Positions 32,989 to 42,199 of a stretch of 64,000 bases of DNA are shown piece after piece. The stretch comes from Nocardia nova SH22a (GTDB lineage: Bacteria > Actinomycetota > Actinomycetes > Mycobacteriales > Mycobacteriaceae). The position numbers and the translations under genes were made by a program. Under the pieces are notes generated by a model, which had not been told where the DNA came from, did not search any database, and saw nothing but the letters and a program-made list of their open reading frames with translations. Numbering within the stretch: position 1 is the stretch's first letter; every line of letters begins with the position of its first letter. The stretch covers positions 992,001-1,056,000 of the forward strand of contig NZ_CP006850.1 of the NCBI RefSeq assembly GCF_000523235.1, written 5' to 3'.

Positions 32989-35754
32989 GTGAGCCTCTAT
33001 CTCCCGCCGCCGGTGCGGCCGATCGCCTGGGTCGCCGGTGCGAGCTGGCCGGACGGCGACGAGGACAAGATGTGGGCGGTGTCGCGTGCGTGGGAGCAGG
33101 CGCACAAGGATCTCGCGGCGCAGGTGTCTGGGATCGAGAGCGCGAAATCGGCTGCCATGGCGGCCTTTCCGTCCGGTGACGCGGCAGATCAGATCGGCCA
33201 CCTCTTCGACGCGTTCCTTCAGGGTGACCAGTCGCTGGCCACGATGGCCGAGGGGTTCAAGACGATCAGCGACTCGACCTTCGACGTCGGTACCGAATTG
33301 CAGTCGGCGAAGATCAATATCATTGTCTCGCTGTGTATTCTGCTGGTCGAGATCGCGTGGGCCTGGCTGTTCCCGCCGACCGCCCCGGCCGTGGAGGCGG
33401 CGGCGATCGGTACCACCCGGTCGATCGTGAAATTCATCGCCGACGCATTGCAGAACGCGCTCGAACGCGCCTGGTCGAAACTGGGATTCGCGACCCGCGC
33501 CGAACTCAACGGCGCCTCGCGCTACTGGATCAAGCACATTCTGTCCGCCGACACCTGGAAGGGAATGCGGGGGCAGACCTGGAAATACAAGGCCAAGACG
33601 ATCCTGCCCACGGCCAAGGGAATGGGCGTCTACACACTGAAATTCGGTGAGGGCGCGTTGTGGGCGCCGGTGACCAATGCGATCGTGCAGGGTGCGCAGA
33701 TCGCACAGGGTAAGCGGCACGGGTTCAACTGGAAGGAGTTCGGCGCCTCCTGGGCGGCCTCGGCACTGAGCACCATTCCCAGCCGTGAACTCGGCCGCTA
33801 CATGGGTTTCGGAATCAGCAACCTGGACAAGAGATTCGGCGGCGCGATCACCAATATGCCGTTCCGCTCCGGCTTCTTCCTGCAGGGCGCGACCATCGGC
33901 GCGACGGCCGGTGTTTTCGGCAATGTCTTCGGCAACATCGGCGCGGGTGCGGTGACCGGTGATATCGCGGGCGCCTTCTCCAGTCCCGAGGGCTGGGTGG
34001 GCGCGGCGGGCCGCGGTGGGATGGTCGGCGGCATGCGCGGTCTGGGCACCAAGACGACCGGCCCCAACAGCAACGATCCCCGATTCAACCTGTGGATGAA
34101 CCAGAAGGCCCCCTGGGCGCCGCCGAAGACTCCGCCCGAGAACAACCCGCTGACACCGCGACCGGTACCCGGGCAGAGCACGACGACGAATCCGGGCGGT
34201 GGACAGGTTCGTCCCGCCGGTGGGGCGGGGAATTCGGTTGGGAACGGCGGCAATTCGAACAACGGTGGTGGGTTCCGTGATCCGTCGGATCCAAATTACA
34301 TGACGCCGTCGCGGCCCGCTCCTGCGCCGCCGGTGAATGCCGCTGGTGGTGGGTTCCGTGATCCGTCGGATCCGAACTATATGACGCCGTCGCGTCCCGC
34401 ACCCGCTCCGCCGGTGAGTGCCGCAGGTAGCGGTCACGGTGGCGGTGGGTTTCGTGACCCGTCCGATCCGAATTACATGACGCCCTCGCGCCCCGCACCC
34501 GCGCCCCCGGTGAATGCCGCGGGTGGTGGACATGGTGGTGGGTTCCGTGATCCCTCGGATCCGAGTTACATGACGCCGTCGCGGCCCGCTCCTGCGCCAC
34601 CCGTGAATGCCGCTGGTGGTGGGTTCCGTGATCCGTCGGACCCGAATTACATGACTCCGTCGCGGCCTGCTCCCGCTCCGCCGGTGAATAGCGGTGGTGG
34701 GTTCCGTGATCCGTCCGATCCGAACTATATGACTCCGTCGCGCCCAGCGCCTGCTCCGCCGGTGAATGCTGCTGGCGGCGGGGGTAATCCGGGAATCGGA
34801 GGCGGTCGTGCACCACTGTTCGACCCGATGCCGCCGAATCCGAACAGCCGGATACCGACAGGATTGCAGTCCACATTGCTGGGCGGCGACGGCTCGGCGC
34901 CACATCCGTCGACGGGGACGACGCACAACGGCCCGCCGGTGAGTGCCGGTGGTGGGTTCCGTGATCCGTCCGATCCGAATTACATGACTCCGTCCCGACC
35001 TGCTCCTGCGCCGCCGGTGAACGCTGGTGGTGGTCACGGGAATGGCAGTCACGGTGGGTTCCGTGATCCGTCGGATCCGAATTACATGACGCCGTCGCGT
35101 CCTGCTCCTGCGCCGCCGGTGAACGCTGGTGGTGGTCACGGGAATGGCAGTCACGGTGGGTTCCGTGATCCGTCGGATCCGAACTATATGACGCCGTCCC
35201 GACCTGCTCCCGCTCCGCCGGTGAATGCCGGTGGTGGTCATGGTGGTGGGTTCCGTGACCCCTCGGATCCGAATTACATGACGCCGTCGCGCCCCGCTCC
35301 CGCTCCGCCGGTGAATAACGGTGGTGGGCAGGGTGGGTTCCGTGATCCGTCGGATCCGAATTACATGACGCCGTCGCGGCCTGCTCCCGCTCCGCCGGTG
35401 AACACTGGTGGTGGGCAGGGTGGGTTCCGTGATCCGTCGGATCCGAATTACATGACGCCCTCGCGGCCCGCGCCCGCGCCGCCGGGCGGAAACAATCACG
35501 GCGGCAATCCGAATCCCGCGGATGGTTCGGGTAATGAGCGTGGGCCCATTCCGATGGGGCCGGGTAAGGATTATCGCGCCAAGACGCGGCCCAAGCGGGT
35601 ACCGGATATCGGGCCGATGCCCGCGCACTACGACGCGCCGGACGCGCCGGGCTCACAAGCGTGGATCGATGCCGCGGAGCCGCCCCCGCCCGATCAGCCC
35701 GGTGTGGACCCGGCCACGGGCGATCCGAATGTCGACAAGCCGTTCAAGTTGTAG
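32989..35754 (+). CDS. CpnT-N-like ESX substrate with 12 tandem Pro-rich repeats and no toxin domain
   Basis: A 921-residue protein. Residues 1 to about 400 are like the N-terminal WXG100-like domain of CpnT. They open with ASWPDGDEDKMWAVSRAWEQ and ESAKSAAMAAFPSGDAADQI, have the WLFPPTAPAVEA stretch at about 125, and end in Gly/Ala-rich helices. The same pattern opens the giant protein at 43034. From about residue 425 to 840 there are 12 copies of FRDPSDPNYMTPSRPAPAPP separated by Gly/Asn/His linkers. The last 80 residues are a linker ending NVDKPFKL. No catalytic C-terminal domain is seen, unlike CpnT. The start is GTG 32989, six bases after the YbaB-like gene. The product is probably exported by an ESX system as a structural or carrier protein. 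Confidence 0.7.
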   Translation: MSLYLPPPVRPIAWVAGASWPDGDEDKMWAVSRAWEQAHKDLAAQVSGIESAKSAAMAAFPSGDAADQIGHLFDAFLQGDQSLATMAEGFKTISDSTFDVGTELQSAKINIIVSLCILLVEIAWAWLFPPTAPAVEAAAIGTTRSIVKFIADALQNALERAWSKLGFATRAELNGASRYWIKHILSADTWKGMRGQTWKYKAKTILPTAKGMGVYTLKFGEGALWAPVTNAIVQGAQIAQGKRHGFNWKEFGASWAASALSTIPSRELGRYMGFGISNLDKRFGGAITNMPFRSGFFLQGATIGATAGVFGNVFGNIGAGAVTGDIAGAFSSPEGWVGAAGRGGMVGGMRGLGTKTTGPNSNDPRFNLWMNQKAPWAPPKTPPENNPLTPRPVPGQSTTTNPGGGQVRPAGGAGNSVGNGGNSNNGGGFRDPSDPNYMTPSRPAPAPPVNAAGGGFRDPSDPNYMTPSRPAPAPPVSAAGSGHGGGGFRDPSDPNYMTPSRPAPAPPVNAAGGGHGGGFRDPSDPSYMTPSRPAPAPPVNAAGGGFRDPSDPNYMTPSRPAPAPPVNSGGGFRDPSDPNYMTPSRPAPAPPVNAAGGGGNPGIGGGRAPLFDPMPPNPNSRIPTGLQSTLLGGDGSAPHPSTGTTHNGPPVSAGGGFRDPSDPNYMTPSRPAPAPPVNAGGGHGNGSHGGFRDPSDPNYMTPSRPAPAPPVNAGGGHGNGSHGGFRDPSDPNYMTPSRPAPAPPVNAGGGHGGGFRDPSDPNYMTPSRPAPAPPVNNGGGQGGFRDPSDPNYMTPSRPAPAPPVNTGGGQGGFRDPSDPNYMTPSRPAPAPPGGNNHGGNPNPADGSGNERGPIPMGPGKDYRAKTRPKRVPDIGPMPAHYDAPDAPGSQAWIDAAEPPPPDQPGVDPATGDPNVDKPFKL
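34270..35490 (+). repeat. Twelve tandem coding repeats (FRDPSDPNYMTPSRPAPAPP)
   Basis: A unit of 20 nearly invariant residues recurs 12 times with spacers of 4-65 residues. Two adjacent units have the identical spacer VNAGGGHGNGSHG and nearly identical DNA, evidence of recent duplication. Only one substitution is seen within the unit (N to S in copy 4), although synonymous codons vary. Confidence 0.9.
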
Positions 35755-35775
35755 GCACACAGTAGGGACTGACAA

Positions 35776-36108
35776 ATGGCCGACAGTATCGAGGTAGATG
35801 TCGACGCGCTGACCAAAGCCGCTGATCTGCCCGAGGAAGTCTCGCGGAAGGTTCGGGGGGTGATCGACACCTTGAACGGGACGCTGACCGGAATCGAGAA
35901 CGACTCCTCCAATCAACCGTGGGGAAATGACAAGTCCGGCAAGAAGTTCGCCGACGGCGACAAGGGCTACAAGGCGACGCGCAAGAACATGATCGAGGGC
36001 GGATACAGCATGGCCGACGCCCTGCACCAATTCGCCGATGGTGAGCGAACGGCGGCCGATCAGTTCCGGGCGTCGGAAGGCGGATCGACCGAGGGGCTCG
36101 GAGGCTGA
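35776..36108 (+). CDS. WXG100-family protein
   Basis: A 110-residue helical-hairpin protein with the turn motif W-G-N (QPWGNDKSGKKFADGDKGY) at about residues 50-68, replacing the classical WXG. It begins MADSIEVDVDALTKAADLPE. The second helix has YSMADALHQFADGERTAADQF. Such proteins are co-secreted with partners through ESX systems. It is followed after two bases by the Gly/Asn-rich gene, probably its partner. Confidence 0.75.
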   Translation: MADSIEVDVDALTKAADLPEEVSRKVRGVIDTLNGTLTGIENDSSNQPWGNDKSGKKFADGDKGYKATRKNMIEGGYSMADALHQFADGERTAADQFRASEGGSTEGLGG

Positions 36109-36110
36109 CC

Positions 36111-39107
36111 ATGACGATGCCGAATGCGGACACCACCGAATGGACCCAGATTCTGGGTTCGGCGAACGGCGGAAAGCTCCAGTTCGATACCAAGGACATC
36201 AAGGCGGCCACCGATGCCGCCGCATTGCTGATCGCGAATCTGGAGGCGCTGGCGCAATCGGTGCGCGACGCGCGCGCGGACCAGGTGGGCGCGTTCAGTT
36301 ATCTGCAGTCCAGCCGTGATCTCGCGGGGGTGTACAGCAAACACGGTACGGCGCTGTACGACTCGCTGATGACGCATGCGAATGTGGTCCGCGATCAGTA
36401 CGACACTTTCGTCGCCGCCGGGAAGACCTTCGACGCCCACGAGGAGGGCTCGAAATTCAACTTCGACAATCTGGCCAATCCCAAGAAGACCAACAGCAAT
36501 GTCACGGTGCCCACGGCCACGTCGACCGGCAGTGTGGTCGCCGACCTCGGCATGGATATGGTGGACGACAGCTGGACGATGCCGAGTTTCCCCGAGGCGA
36601 TTCAGGGTTACGGCGGTAAGACCGACCAGGTCACCATCAATATCGAGAATGCCGAAAGCCTGGACTGGGACCAGCTGATCCAGCTGGGACAGACGATCCA
36701 TTCGCAACCGCCGATGGACCTGTCCGGATTCTGGGACGGGATGTCGACGGCGCTGACCGACCATCTGACGAAATATGCCGATCAGATCGCCAAACTCCAG
36801 GCCGACTGGACCGGCGATGCCTCGACCGCGGCGGTGAACGCGGTACGCAACTACAAGAACAGCGCACAGGACCTGATCGACGCGATCAAGGTCACCGGCG
36901 CGAGCCTGCGCTACACCAGTGACTGGCTCGAGGCCACCCGCAAGTCGATGCCCGCGCCCGGAGCCAAAGAGAAGACGGGCTGTAAGAACCACCACACCAA
37001 CGAGTTTCGCGACAACTACAAGAAGTACTACGCGGAGCCGATGAAGTCGACCATCTCGACGATTCCGACGATCGAAATTCCCGGCCAGGCCAGCGAAGGC
37101 AGCAACAGTGGCAGTGGCAGTGGCAATGGCAATGGCAATGGGAATGGGAATGGGAATGGAAACGGCCAAGGCAACGGCAACGGGAATGGCAACGGGAACG
37201 GGAACGGCCAGGGGAACGGAAACGGAAACGGCCAGGGCAATGGGAACGGCAATGGCAATGGCCAGGGCAACGGAAACGGCAACGGCAACGGCCAAGGTAA
37301 TGGGAATGGGCAGGGCAACGGCAACGGGCAGGGCAACAACCAGGAGCAATTGCAAGAGGCCTACAACGAGGGCTACCAGGCCGGATACCAAGAAGGTTCG
37401 GGCCAGGGTAACGGCAATGGCCAAGGAAACGGCCAGGGTAACGGCAATGGTCAGGGGAACGGCCAGGGGTACGGCGACGGCCAGGGGTACGGCAATGGCG
37501 AAGGCTCCGGGAACGGCGAGGGATACGGGAACGGGGAAGGTTACGGCTCCGGGAACGGCGATGGGTACGGCAATGGTGACGGGTATGGGAATGGTGAAGG
37601 CACCGGCAACGGCGAGGGGTACGGAAACGGTGACGGGTATGGGAACGGTGAAGGCACGGGGAACGGCGAAGGCTACGGAAATGGTGAAGGCTCCGGCTCC
37701 GGCTACGGAAGTGGTTCGGGCAGTGGCAGTTACGGCAGCGGCTCCGGGTCGTCCGGCAAGAACGGTCAGGGGTCGCAGAATCAGAACGGTTCCGGCAGTG
37801 GCTCCGGTAGTGGCCAGTCGAACCAGCAGCAGCAACTCCCGAATCTGAACGATCTGCTCAACTCCTACGGGCTGGGCGATCAGAGCGGTGGCGGATCCTC
37901 CGGCGGCGGTTCGGGATCGGGCAGCACGCCGTACTCGGGGCCGAGCAGGACCGGTTCGGGCTCGAGCGGTTCGGGCTCCGGGTCGGGTTCGTCGAATATC
38001 CCGTCCGGCTACAGCAAGAACCAGCAGTCCGGTGCGGGCGCGGCCAAGAACGGCCAGCAGCAGCCCTCACTGGACGACATTCTGTCCGGCCTTGCGGGAC
38101 AACAGGATTCCGAGGTTCCGACCAATGGCGACGTGAACCCCTACGGCGATTCGGTCACGACGGGCAGCGGTAATCCGCTGGAGTCCCTGCTGGGTCAGGG
38201 CACCGGGAACTCGTCGAATCCCCTGGAATCCCTGCTGGGCGAGACGACCGGTAACTCCTCGAATCCGCTGGAGTCCCTGCTCGGCCAGACCACCGGCAAC
38301 TCCTCCAACCCGCTCGAGGCCCTGCTGTCGGGTGGGACGACCGGCTCGTCCAATCCGCTCGAATCGCTGTTCAGCGGTGGTGAGCAGGCACTCGACCAGC
38401 TCGGGCGACAAGCACACGACGGTCTGGCGGGCCTGGGTCAATTGCTGCACGGTATCCCCGGGTTCGATCAGTTCCTGGCGAGCAATCCGCAGCTGAGCCA
38501 CCTCCTGGCGGGCATTCCGGGTCTCGACCAACTGGTGCCCGGCGGGGGACTGGAAGGGTTGCTGTCGAGTAATCCGGAGCTGAAGAATCTGCTGTCGAGC
38601 ATTCCGGGCCTGGACGAACTGCTGACCGGCACCGGCGATACCGATCCCATGCACTCGCTGGCCGATCGGTTGCGTGAACTCGGCCAGACGCCCGGTATGG
38701 AGGGGCTGTCGGATATCGCCGCGCAGCTCGACCCCGGCGGTGGTGGTGACAGCGCCGGATCAGGTGGCGGCGGCGCCGATTTCGGCGGTGACGGCTCGGG
38801 ATCCGGTGACGGGACGACACCGCCCCGGCAACTCGACGAATCGCGCCCGCCCGACAAGTTCCCGCGGGCGTCCCTGCCCGCGGACGTCTCGTCCTACGGT
38901 CCGGGACAGCACGATTCGTACGATCAGCAGGCCGGTCAGCCGGGACAACCGGGTCAGCCCGGCATGGCGGGTACCCCGGCGTCGAGTGCGGGGAACAACG
39001 GAGGTCAAGGACAGCATCGTCGGCCGAAGTACCTGACCTCCACGGACTGGCTGGATGATGCCATGGGCGACACACCCTTCCGGGTCAAGCCGGTGATCGA
39101 ACCGTGA
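36111..39107 (+). CDS. WXG-type ESX substrate with long Gly/Asn-rich and Leu-rich repeat regions
   Basis: A 998-residue protein. Residues 1-320 are helical with a turn motif W-T-G in [20 protein letters not shown], like long WXG or PPE-type substrates. Residues about 330-580 are Gly/Asn/Gln repeats (GNGNGQ, later YGNGEG and GSGSG), interrupted by [16 protein letters not shown]. Residues about 690-760 have five copies of [15 protein letters not shown]. A Leu-rich tract follows ([18 protein letters not shown] and like units, near 780-850), then a linker and a conserved-looking end [20 protein letters not shown]. The gene overlaps the EspG gene by GTGA, so it is the likely EspG client. The function is unknown; the repeats suggest a surface or biofilm-like role, by analogy only. 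Confidence 0.65.
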   Translation: MTMPNADTTEWTQILGSANGGKLQFDTKDIKAATDAAALLIANLEALAQSVRDARADQVGAFSYLQSSRDLAGVYSKHGTALYDSLMTHANVVRDQYDTFVAAGKTFDAHEEGSKFNFDNLANPKKTNSNVTVPTATSTGSVVADLGMDMVDDSWTMPSFPEAIQGYGGKTDQVTINIENAESLDWDQLIQLGQTIHSQPPMDLSGFWDGMSTALTDHLTKYADQIAKLQADWTGDASTAAVNAVRNYKNSAQDLIDAIKVTGASLRYTSDWLEATRKSMPAPGAKEKTGCKNHHTNEFRDNYKKYYAEPMKSTISTIPTIEIPGQASEGSNSGSGSGNGNGNGNGNGNGNGQGNGNGNGNGNGNGQGNGNGNGQGNGNGNGNGQGNGNGNGNGQGNGNGQGNGNGQGNNQEQLQEAYNEGYQAGYQEGSGQGNGNGQGNGQGNGNGQGNGQGYGDGQGYGNGEGSGNGEGYGNGEGYGSGNGDGYGNGDGYGNGEGTGNGEGYGNGDGYGNGEGTGNGEGYGNGEGSGSGYGSGSGSGSYGSGSGSSGKNGQGSQNQNGSGSGSGSGQSNQQQQLPNLNDLLNSYGLGDQSGGGSSGGGSGSGSTPYSGPSRTGSGSSGSGSGSGSSNIPSGYSKNQQSGAGAAKNGQQQPSLDDILSGLAGQQDSEVPTNGDVNPYGDSVTTGSGNPLESLLGQGTGNSSNPLESLLGETTGNSSNPLESLLGQTTGNSSNPLEALLSGGTTGSSNPLESLFSGGEQALDQLGRQAHDGLAGLGQLLHGIPGFDQFLASNPQLSHLLAGIPGLDQLVPGGGLEGLLSSNPELKNLLSSIPGLDELLTGTGDTDPMHSLADRLRELGQTPGMEGLSDIAAQLDPGGGGDSAGSGGGGADFGGDGSGSGDGTTPPRQLDESRPPDKFPRASLPADVSSYGPGQHDSYDQQAGQPGQPGQPGMAGTPASSAGNNGGQGQHRRPKYLTSTDWLDDAMGDTPFRVKPVIEP
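37100..37770 (+). repeat. Gly/Asn hexanucleotide-type repeat tract
   Basis: A tract of GGNAAY-like codon pairs encodes (Gly-Asn)n with interspersed Gln, then Gly-Tyr-Gly-Asn-Gly-Glu units of 18 bases. Such repeats expand and contract easily, so length variation between strains is expected. Confidence 0.85.
38170..38390 (+). repeat. Five tandem NPLESLL repeats
   Basis: A unit of about 14 residues ([15 protein letters not shown]) recurs five times in the Gly/Asn-rich ESX substrate, with high DNA similarity between copies. Confidence 0.8.
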
Positions 39108-39895
39108 GCAGATGGACTCTGACGGATCTGGAGTTCAAGGTGTTGTGCGACACCCGGTTCTTCGGTCTGGTCCCGGCGATGTTCAGCATCACCAGTCGCA
39201 TTCCGTACATGGACGAGTACGAGCGTGAATGGCGCCGTACCCGAGCGGAATTGGAAAGCCGCGGCGACAGTGCCTTCGAGGCGATCGTGGACACGATGGT
39301 GCTGCCGGAGGTGCTGGTCGGCGGCGAGGTCTGGGAGGACGCCGATTTCGACAATCCGCGTAAACGGGTGCGCTTCTACGCCGGGCGGCTGGGCTCCCGC
39401 GGATTCCTCGTCACCCAGATCCCCGGCGAAACCCTCAACCACGCCGAGGGGTTCACGATCACCTCGATCGACCCGCGGGCCCTGGGCGACACGGTGGTCC
39501 GGCTGCTGCCGCCCGCCGAACCGGGCAGGCGCGGCCCGATCGAGATCGATGTCGACGGGGGCGTCGGCGGACGCGCACCGAGCAGCGGCTCCATGGTCGC
39601 CGACGACGATGACGACGACTACGGCCTCACCAGCTCGGTCTTCTTCGATATCCCCGCCGACCACTGCGGCACCGTCCGCCTGACGCAGGGACGATCGAAA
39701 TTCGGCCCCCGAGGCCGCATCTCGGTGGCCAGGCTGTGGCGCGACCTACCCGGTGACGGCCGTTACGTGATGCCGCTGGAGGACCCGGCGCCGGTCGCGA
39801 TCGGCATGGGCTCGGCCGGTCTGTCCGACTGGATCGACACCGAGGCCGAACTGATCCTCGAGCGGATGGGGGACTATCAGGAGGTGGAGGAGTAG
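39104..39895 (+). CDS. ESX secretion-associated protein EspG-like chaperone
   Basis: A 263-residue protein with the start [27 protein letters not shown], a pattern typical of the EspG family, which binds PE/PPE-type substrates in the cytosol and delivers them to the ESX ATPase. Other features are REWRRTRAELESRGDSAFE and the C-terminal strand-helix portion ending SGLSDWIDTEAELILERMGDY. It has a poly-Asp run (DDDDDDYG) around residue 168. The GTG start overlaps the previous stop. It closes the first ESX cluster and is strong evidence that the upstream proteins are type VII substrates. Confidence 0.78.
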   Translation: MSRWTLTDLEFKVLCDTRFFGLVPAMFSITSRIPYMDEYEREWRRTRAELESRGDSAFEAIVDTMVLPEVLVGGEVWEDADFDNPRKRVRFYAGRLGSRGFLVTQIPGETLNHAEGFTITSIDPRALGDTVVRLLPPAEPGRRGPIEIDVDGGVGGRAPSSGSMVADDDDDDYGLTSSVFFDIPADHCGTVRLTQGRSKFGPRGRISVARLWRDLPGDGRYVMPLEDPAPVAIGMGSAGLSDWIDTEAELILERMGDYQEVEE

Positions 39896-39966
39896 GCGCG
39901 GTCTTCACCTCTCGACTGGTGGTGTGACCGGCCGGCTCCCTTCTGGATCACCTGACGAACCGGATG

Positions 39967-41451
39967 TCATGCCGGGCTGTAGATGGTGTGCAAATCGACC
40001 AACATCGGTTTGTCTGCCCGGCCGCCGCCGCTGGTCGCATCGTTCGCCGCCGTTCGCAAATTCTCATCGAAACCCGCTCCGCTGTAGCAGGTCAGTACGG
40101 TCTCACTGGTGTCGTATCCCTTGGCTGACAACAGGTCTCGCGCTCGTCGAAGCCGGTCGACATGACCGAGAGTCATTGTTCGGTCCCATTTGACCTCGCC
40201 GAGGGACAGGATGCGGCGTGGTTGCCCGGCTTCTTCGGGCGCCAGCACGGCCACGTCGATTTGGATCTGCTTCCTGTCCCGCGGGTCGTTGACGGTGGCT
40301 GCGGCGACTTGCCCGGGTAGATCTCCGAAAACCCCGTCATCGACCGACATCGCCCACTCACGGCAGATCTCTTCGAAATGCGGCCCGACGACCTGGGAAC
40401 GGAATGTCGCCTGCGAATTGCGCCACGCTGCTTCGGTATTGCCGCGTTCCAGCCGAGTCCATTCGCGCCGCATGACCGCTTCGTAGAACGCGATGAGCGG
40501 CTCGGCGACTCGGTAGACGGATTTGCCGCGGCTGAACGGATCGATCGCACGGGTGATCAGCTGTGCGTCCTCGAGCACCGACAGCGGGTGACCGATATCG
40601 GTCGATGAGCGGCCGATCGTATTGGCAATTCCGCCGCGCGTCGAATGGCCGCCCGCGATTGCGCCGAGCACTGCGTGGTACAGCGCGACATCTCGGATCT
40701 CCGTTTCCTCCGCGAGGAGGTACCGCGCCTCCCGGAACAGCGGCACTTGCGGGTTGAGGACAGTCCGGAGCACCCAGGAATCGAAGTCTGCCAATGAACT
40801 CGGTGCGTCTCCCGCGACGAACTCCCGTCGATAAGCCGGAGTGCCGCCGACAATGGAGTGCACCAGCACGGCCAGTCTCGGATCATCGATTCCCCAGAAG
40901 CGCGCGGAATCCTGATAACCGAGCGGCTTGACGACGAGTTCCATACTGGCGCGGCCACGCAGGGGGGCATTGCCGGACAACAGTTTTCCCATCACCGACA
41001 TCGCCGATCCGCACAGTAGTATCCGCGATCCGGACGTGCGGGCAGAGCCTCGCGGATCCAGGGCGCGCTGCAGAATCGACGGCAGGGCTGGACTCGCCTT
41101 GCTGAGGTACGGAAATTCGTCGATGACGATGAGTCCGTCCCCGACGACCGCGAACAGGCGGTCGAGCGCCTCATGCCAATCTCGGAAGGCGTATCGGCCG
41201 CCACCGGCGTACGACGCGACAGCCTCGCCGAATCCCTCCAGTGCTTCGATCTCGGTCGCGTCGGTGGCTGTGAAGAAGAAGCCGCCGACCGCGTCGGCCA
41301 GCGCGTCGAGCAGGAAGGTCTTACCCTGACGCCGCCGACCGCTGACAATGCCGAGCCGTACATCCGGACTCGGAGACGTCGCGAAACGCACGAGCCCGCC
41401 CCACTCCTGCTCGCGGTTGAACACCCGATCCGGTTTCGCCAGGGTAGTCAT
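39967..41451 (-). CDS. AAA ATPase with DUF234-like nuclease-fold C-terminus
   Basis: A 494-residue protein of the archaeal-type ATPase group. Walker A is GRRRQGKTFLL (near residue 40), Walker B is GLIVIDEFPYL (about 105), and a sensor-like LLCGSAMSVM follows. After a winged-helix-like region (GGIANTIGRSSTDIGHPLSVLEDAQLI) the C-terminal 150 residues have KQIQIDVAVL...LSLGEVKWDRTM, a pattern of PD-(D/E)xK-like folds. Such genes may regulate or defend against mobile DNA, but their role is not established. The ATG at 41451 follows an AT-rich repeat with a probable -10 only about 17 bases away, so the leader is very short. It sits between two ESX clusters and looks like an insertion. Confidence 0.75.
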   Translation of the reverse strand: MTTLAKPDRVFNREQEWGGLVRFATSPSPDVRLGIVSGRRRQGKTFLLDALADAVGGFFFTATDATEIEALEGFGEAVASYAGGGRYAFRDWHEALDRLFAVVGDGLIVIDEFPYLSKASPALPSILQRALDPRGSARTSGSRILLCGSAMSVMGKLLSGNAPLRGRASMELVVKPLGYQDSARFWGIDDPRLAVLVHSIVGGTPAYRREFVAGDAPSSLADFDSWVLRTVLNPQVPLFREARYLLAEETEIRDVALYHAVLGAIAGGHSTRGGIANTIGRSSTDIGHPLSVLEDAQLITRAIDPFSRGKSVYRVAEPLIAFYEAVMRREWTRLERGNTEAAWRNSQATFRSQVVGPHFEEICREWAMSVDDGVFGDLPGQVAAATVNDPRDRKQIQIDVAVLAPEEAGQPRRILSLGEVKWDRTMTLGHVDRLRRARDLLSAKGYDTSETVLTCYSGAGFDENLRTAANDATSGGGRADKPMLVDLHTIYSPA

Positions 41452-41453
41452 AG

Positions 41454-41486
41454 TTAGAAGTGTACTTCTTATAAGTGTAGTTCTAA
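41454..41486 (-). promoter_or_regulatory. AT-rich direct and inverted repeat at the AAA ATPase promoter
   Basis: Two copies of AAGTGTASTTCT (41458-41469 and 41473-41484) lie 15 bases apart, flanked by TTAGAA and TTCTAA. On the minus strand TATAAG could be the -10. This island is far below the local GC content and is probably an operator plus promoter. Confidence 0.5.
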
Positions 41487-41605
41487 GCTGTGCGTCGCTC
41501 GCGTCGGGAGAATGCCGAGTGCTCTCGCCACGACGCGGGCGGCGGTAACCGGATGAGCTGGTTCGCCTACGAGGGCGGTGCGACGAGATGCCCTGATCGA
41601 ATTGT

Positions 41606-42046
41606 TCACCCCTCGAGCAGGAGGGTGACCGGTCCGTCGTTCACGAGCGATACCTGCATATGCGCGCCGAAGCGGCCGGTGGCGACGGTGGCTCCGAGAT
41701 TGCGCAGGGCATCGGCGAAATCGGTGACCAGGGGTTCTGCGGTCGGTCCGGGAGCGGCGGCCGACCAGGAGGGGCGGCGGCCCTTGGCGGTGTCGGCGTA
41801 GAGGGTGAACTGGCTGACGACCAGGATGGGGGCGTTCAGGTCGGCCGCGGAGCGTTCGTCGTCGAGGATGCGCAAGCGGAACAGCTTGTCGGCGAGGGTT
41901 TTCGCGATGGCGGGGGTGTCGGTGTGGGTGACGCCGACCAGTGCGAGCAGGCCGTGGGGTACGCCCGGGGGCGGTTCGATCTGCCCGACTGTCTCGTCGT
42001 CGACCGTCACCCGGGCCGAGCTCACGCGCTGTACCAGGATTCGCAT
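41606..42046 (-). CDS. dtd: D-aminoacyl-tRNA deacylase
   Basis: A 146-residue DTD that removes D-amino acids from tRNA. It starts [18 protein letters not shown], has the catalytic motif [17 protein letters not shown], and ends with the second conserved motif, [15 protein letters not shown] (usual NxGPVT). The start was chosen at 42046 by family length (about 145 residues). It is a housekeeping gene between two accessory regions and is divergent from the second ESX cluster. Confidence 0.93.
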   Translation of the reverse strand: MRILVQRVSSARVTVDDETVGQIEPPPGVPHGLLALVGVTHTDTPAIAKTLADKLFRLRILDDERSAADLNAPILVVSQFTLYADTAKGRRPSWSAAAPGPTAEPLVTDFADALRNLGATVATGRFGAHMQVSLVNDGPVTLLLEG

Positions 42047-42098
42047 GGCCTCCATTCTGGGCCACCGGGTTTGCGCGGTGTTTCCAGAGGAGGCCACC

Positions 42099-42179
42099 GT
42101 GCGTTCACGTCGGCGCCACTGGCGATTCTCCCGGCGCTGTCATTGTCGAAGGCCAACGTCTACGGGCGCCGGCCGGTAG
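42099..42179 (+). CDS. Possible 26-codon leader ORF before the second ESX cluster
   Basis: The GTG at 42099 has AGAGGAGG five to ten bases upstream, better than most real genes here. The peptide is very basic with two cysteines ([18 protein letters not shown] start). Codon use is not distinctive. It could be a regulatory leader, or nothing. Confidence 0.3.
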   Translation: MRSRRRHWRFSRRCHCRRPTSTGAGR

Positions 42180-42199
42180 TGGGATGGAGGGAACCGACG

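Noticed and set aside
34270..35490. Regular direct repeats that could look like a CRISPR array
   Set aside because: The repeats are in frame, encode a constant peptide, have variable synonymous sites and lie inside a gene; spacers are low-complexity Gly/Asn/His codons.
32449..35628. A long open frame (over 1,000 codons) on the minus strand opposite the repeat protein
   Set aside because: It mirrors the plus-strand repeats, has Arg/His/Ser-rich composition and no ribosome site; GC-rich DNA produces such shadows.
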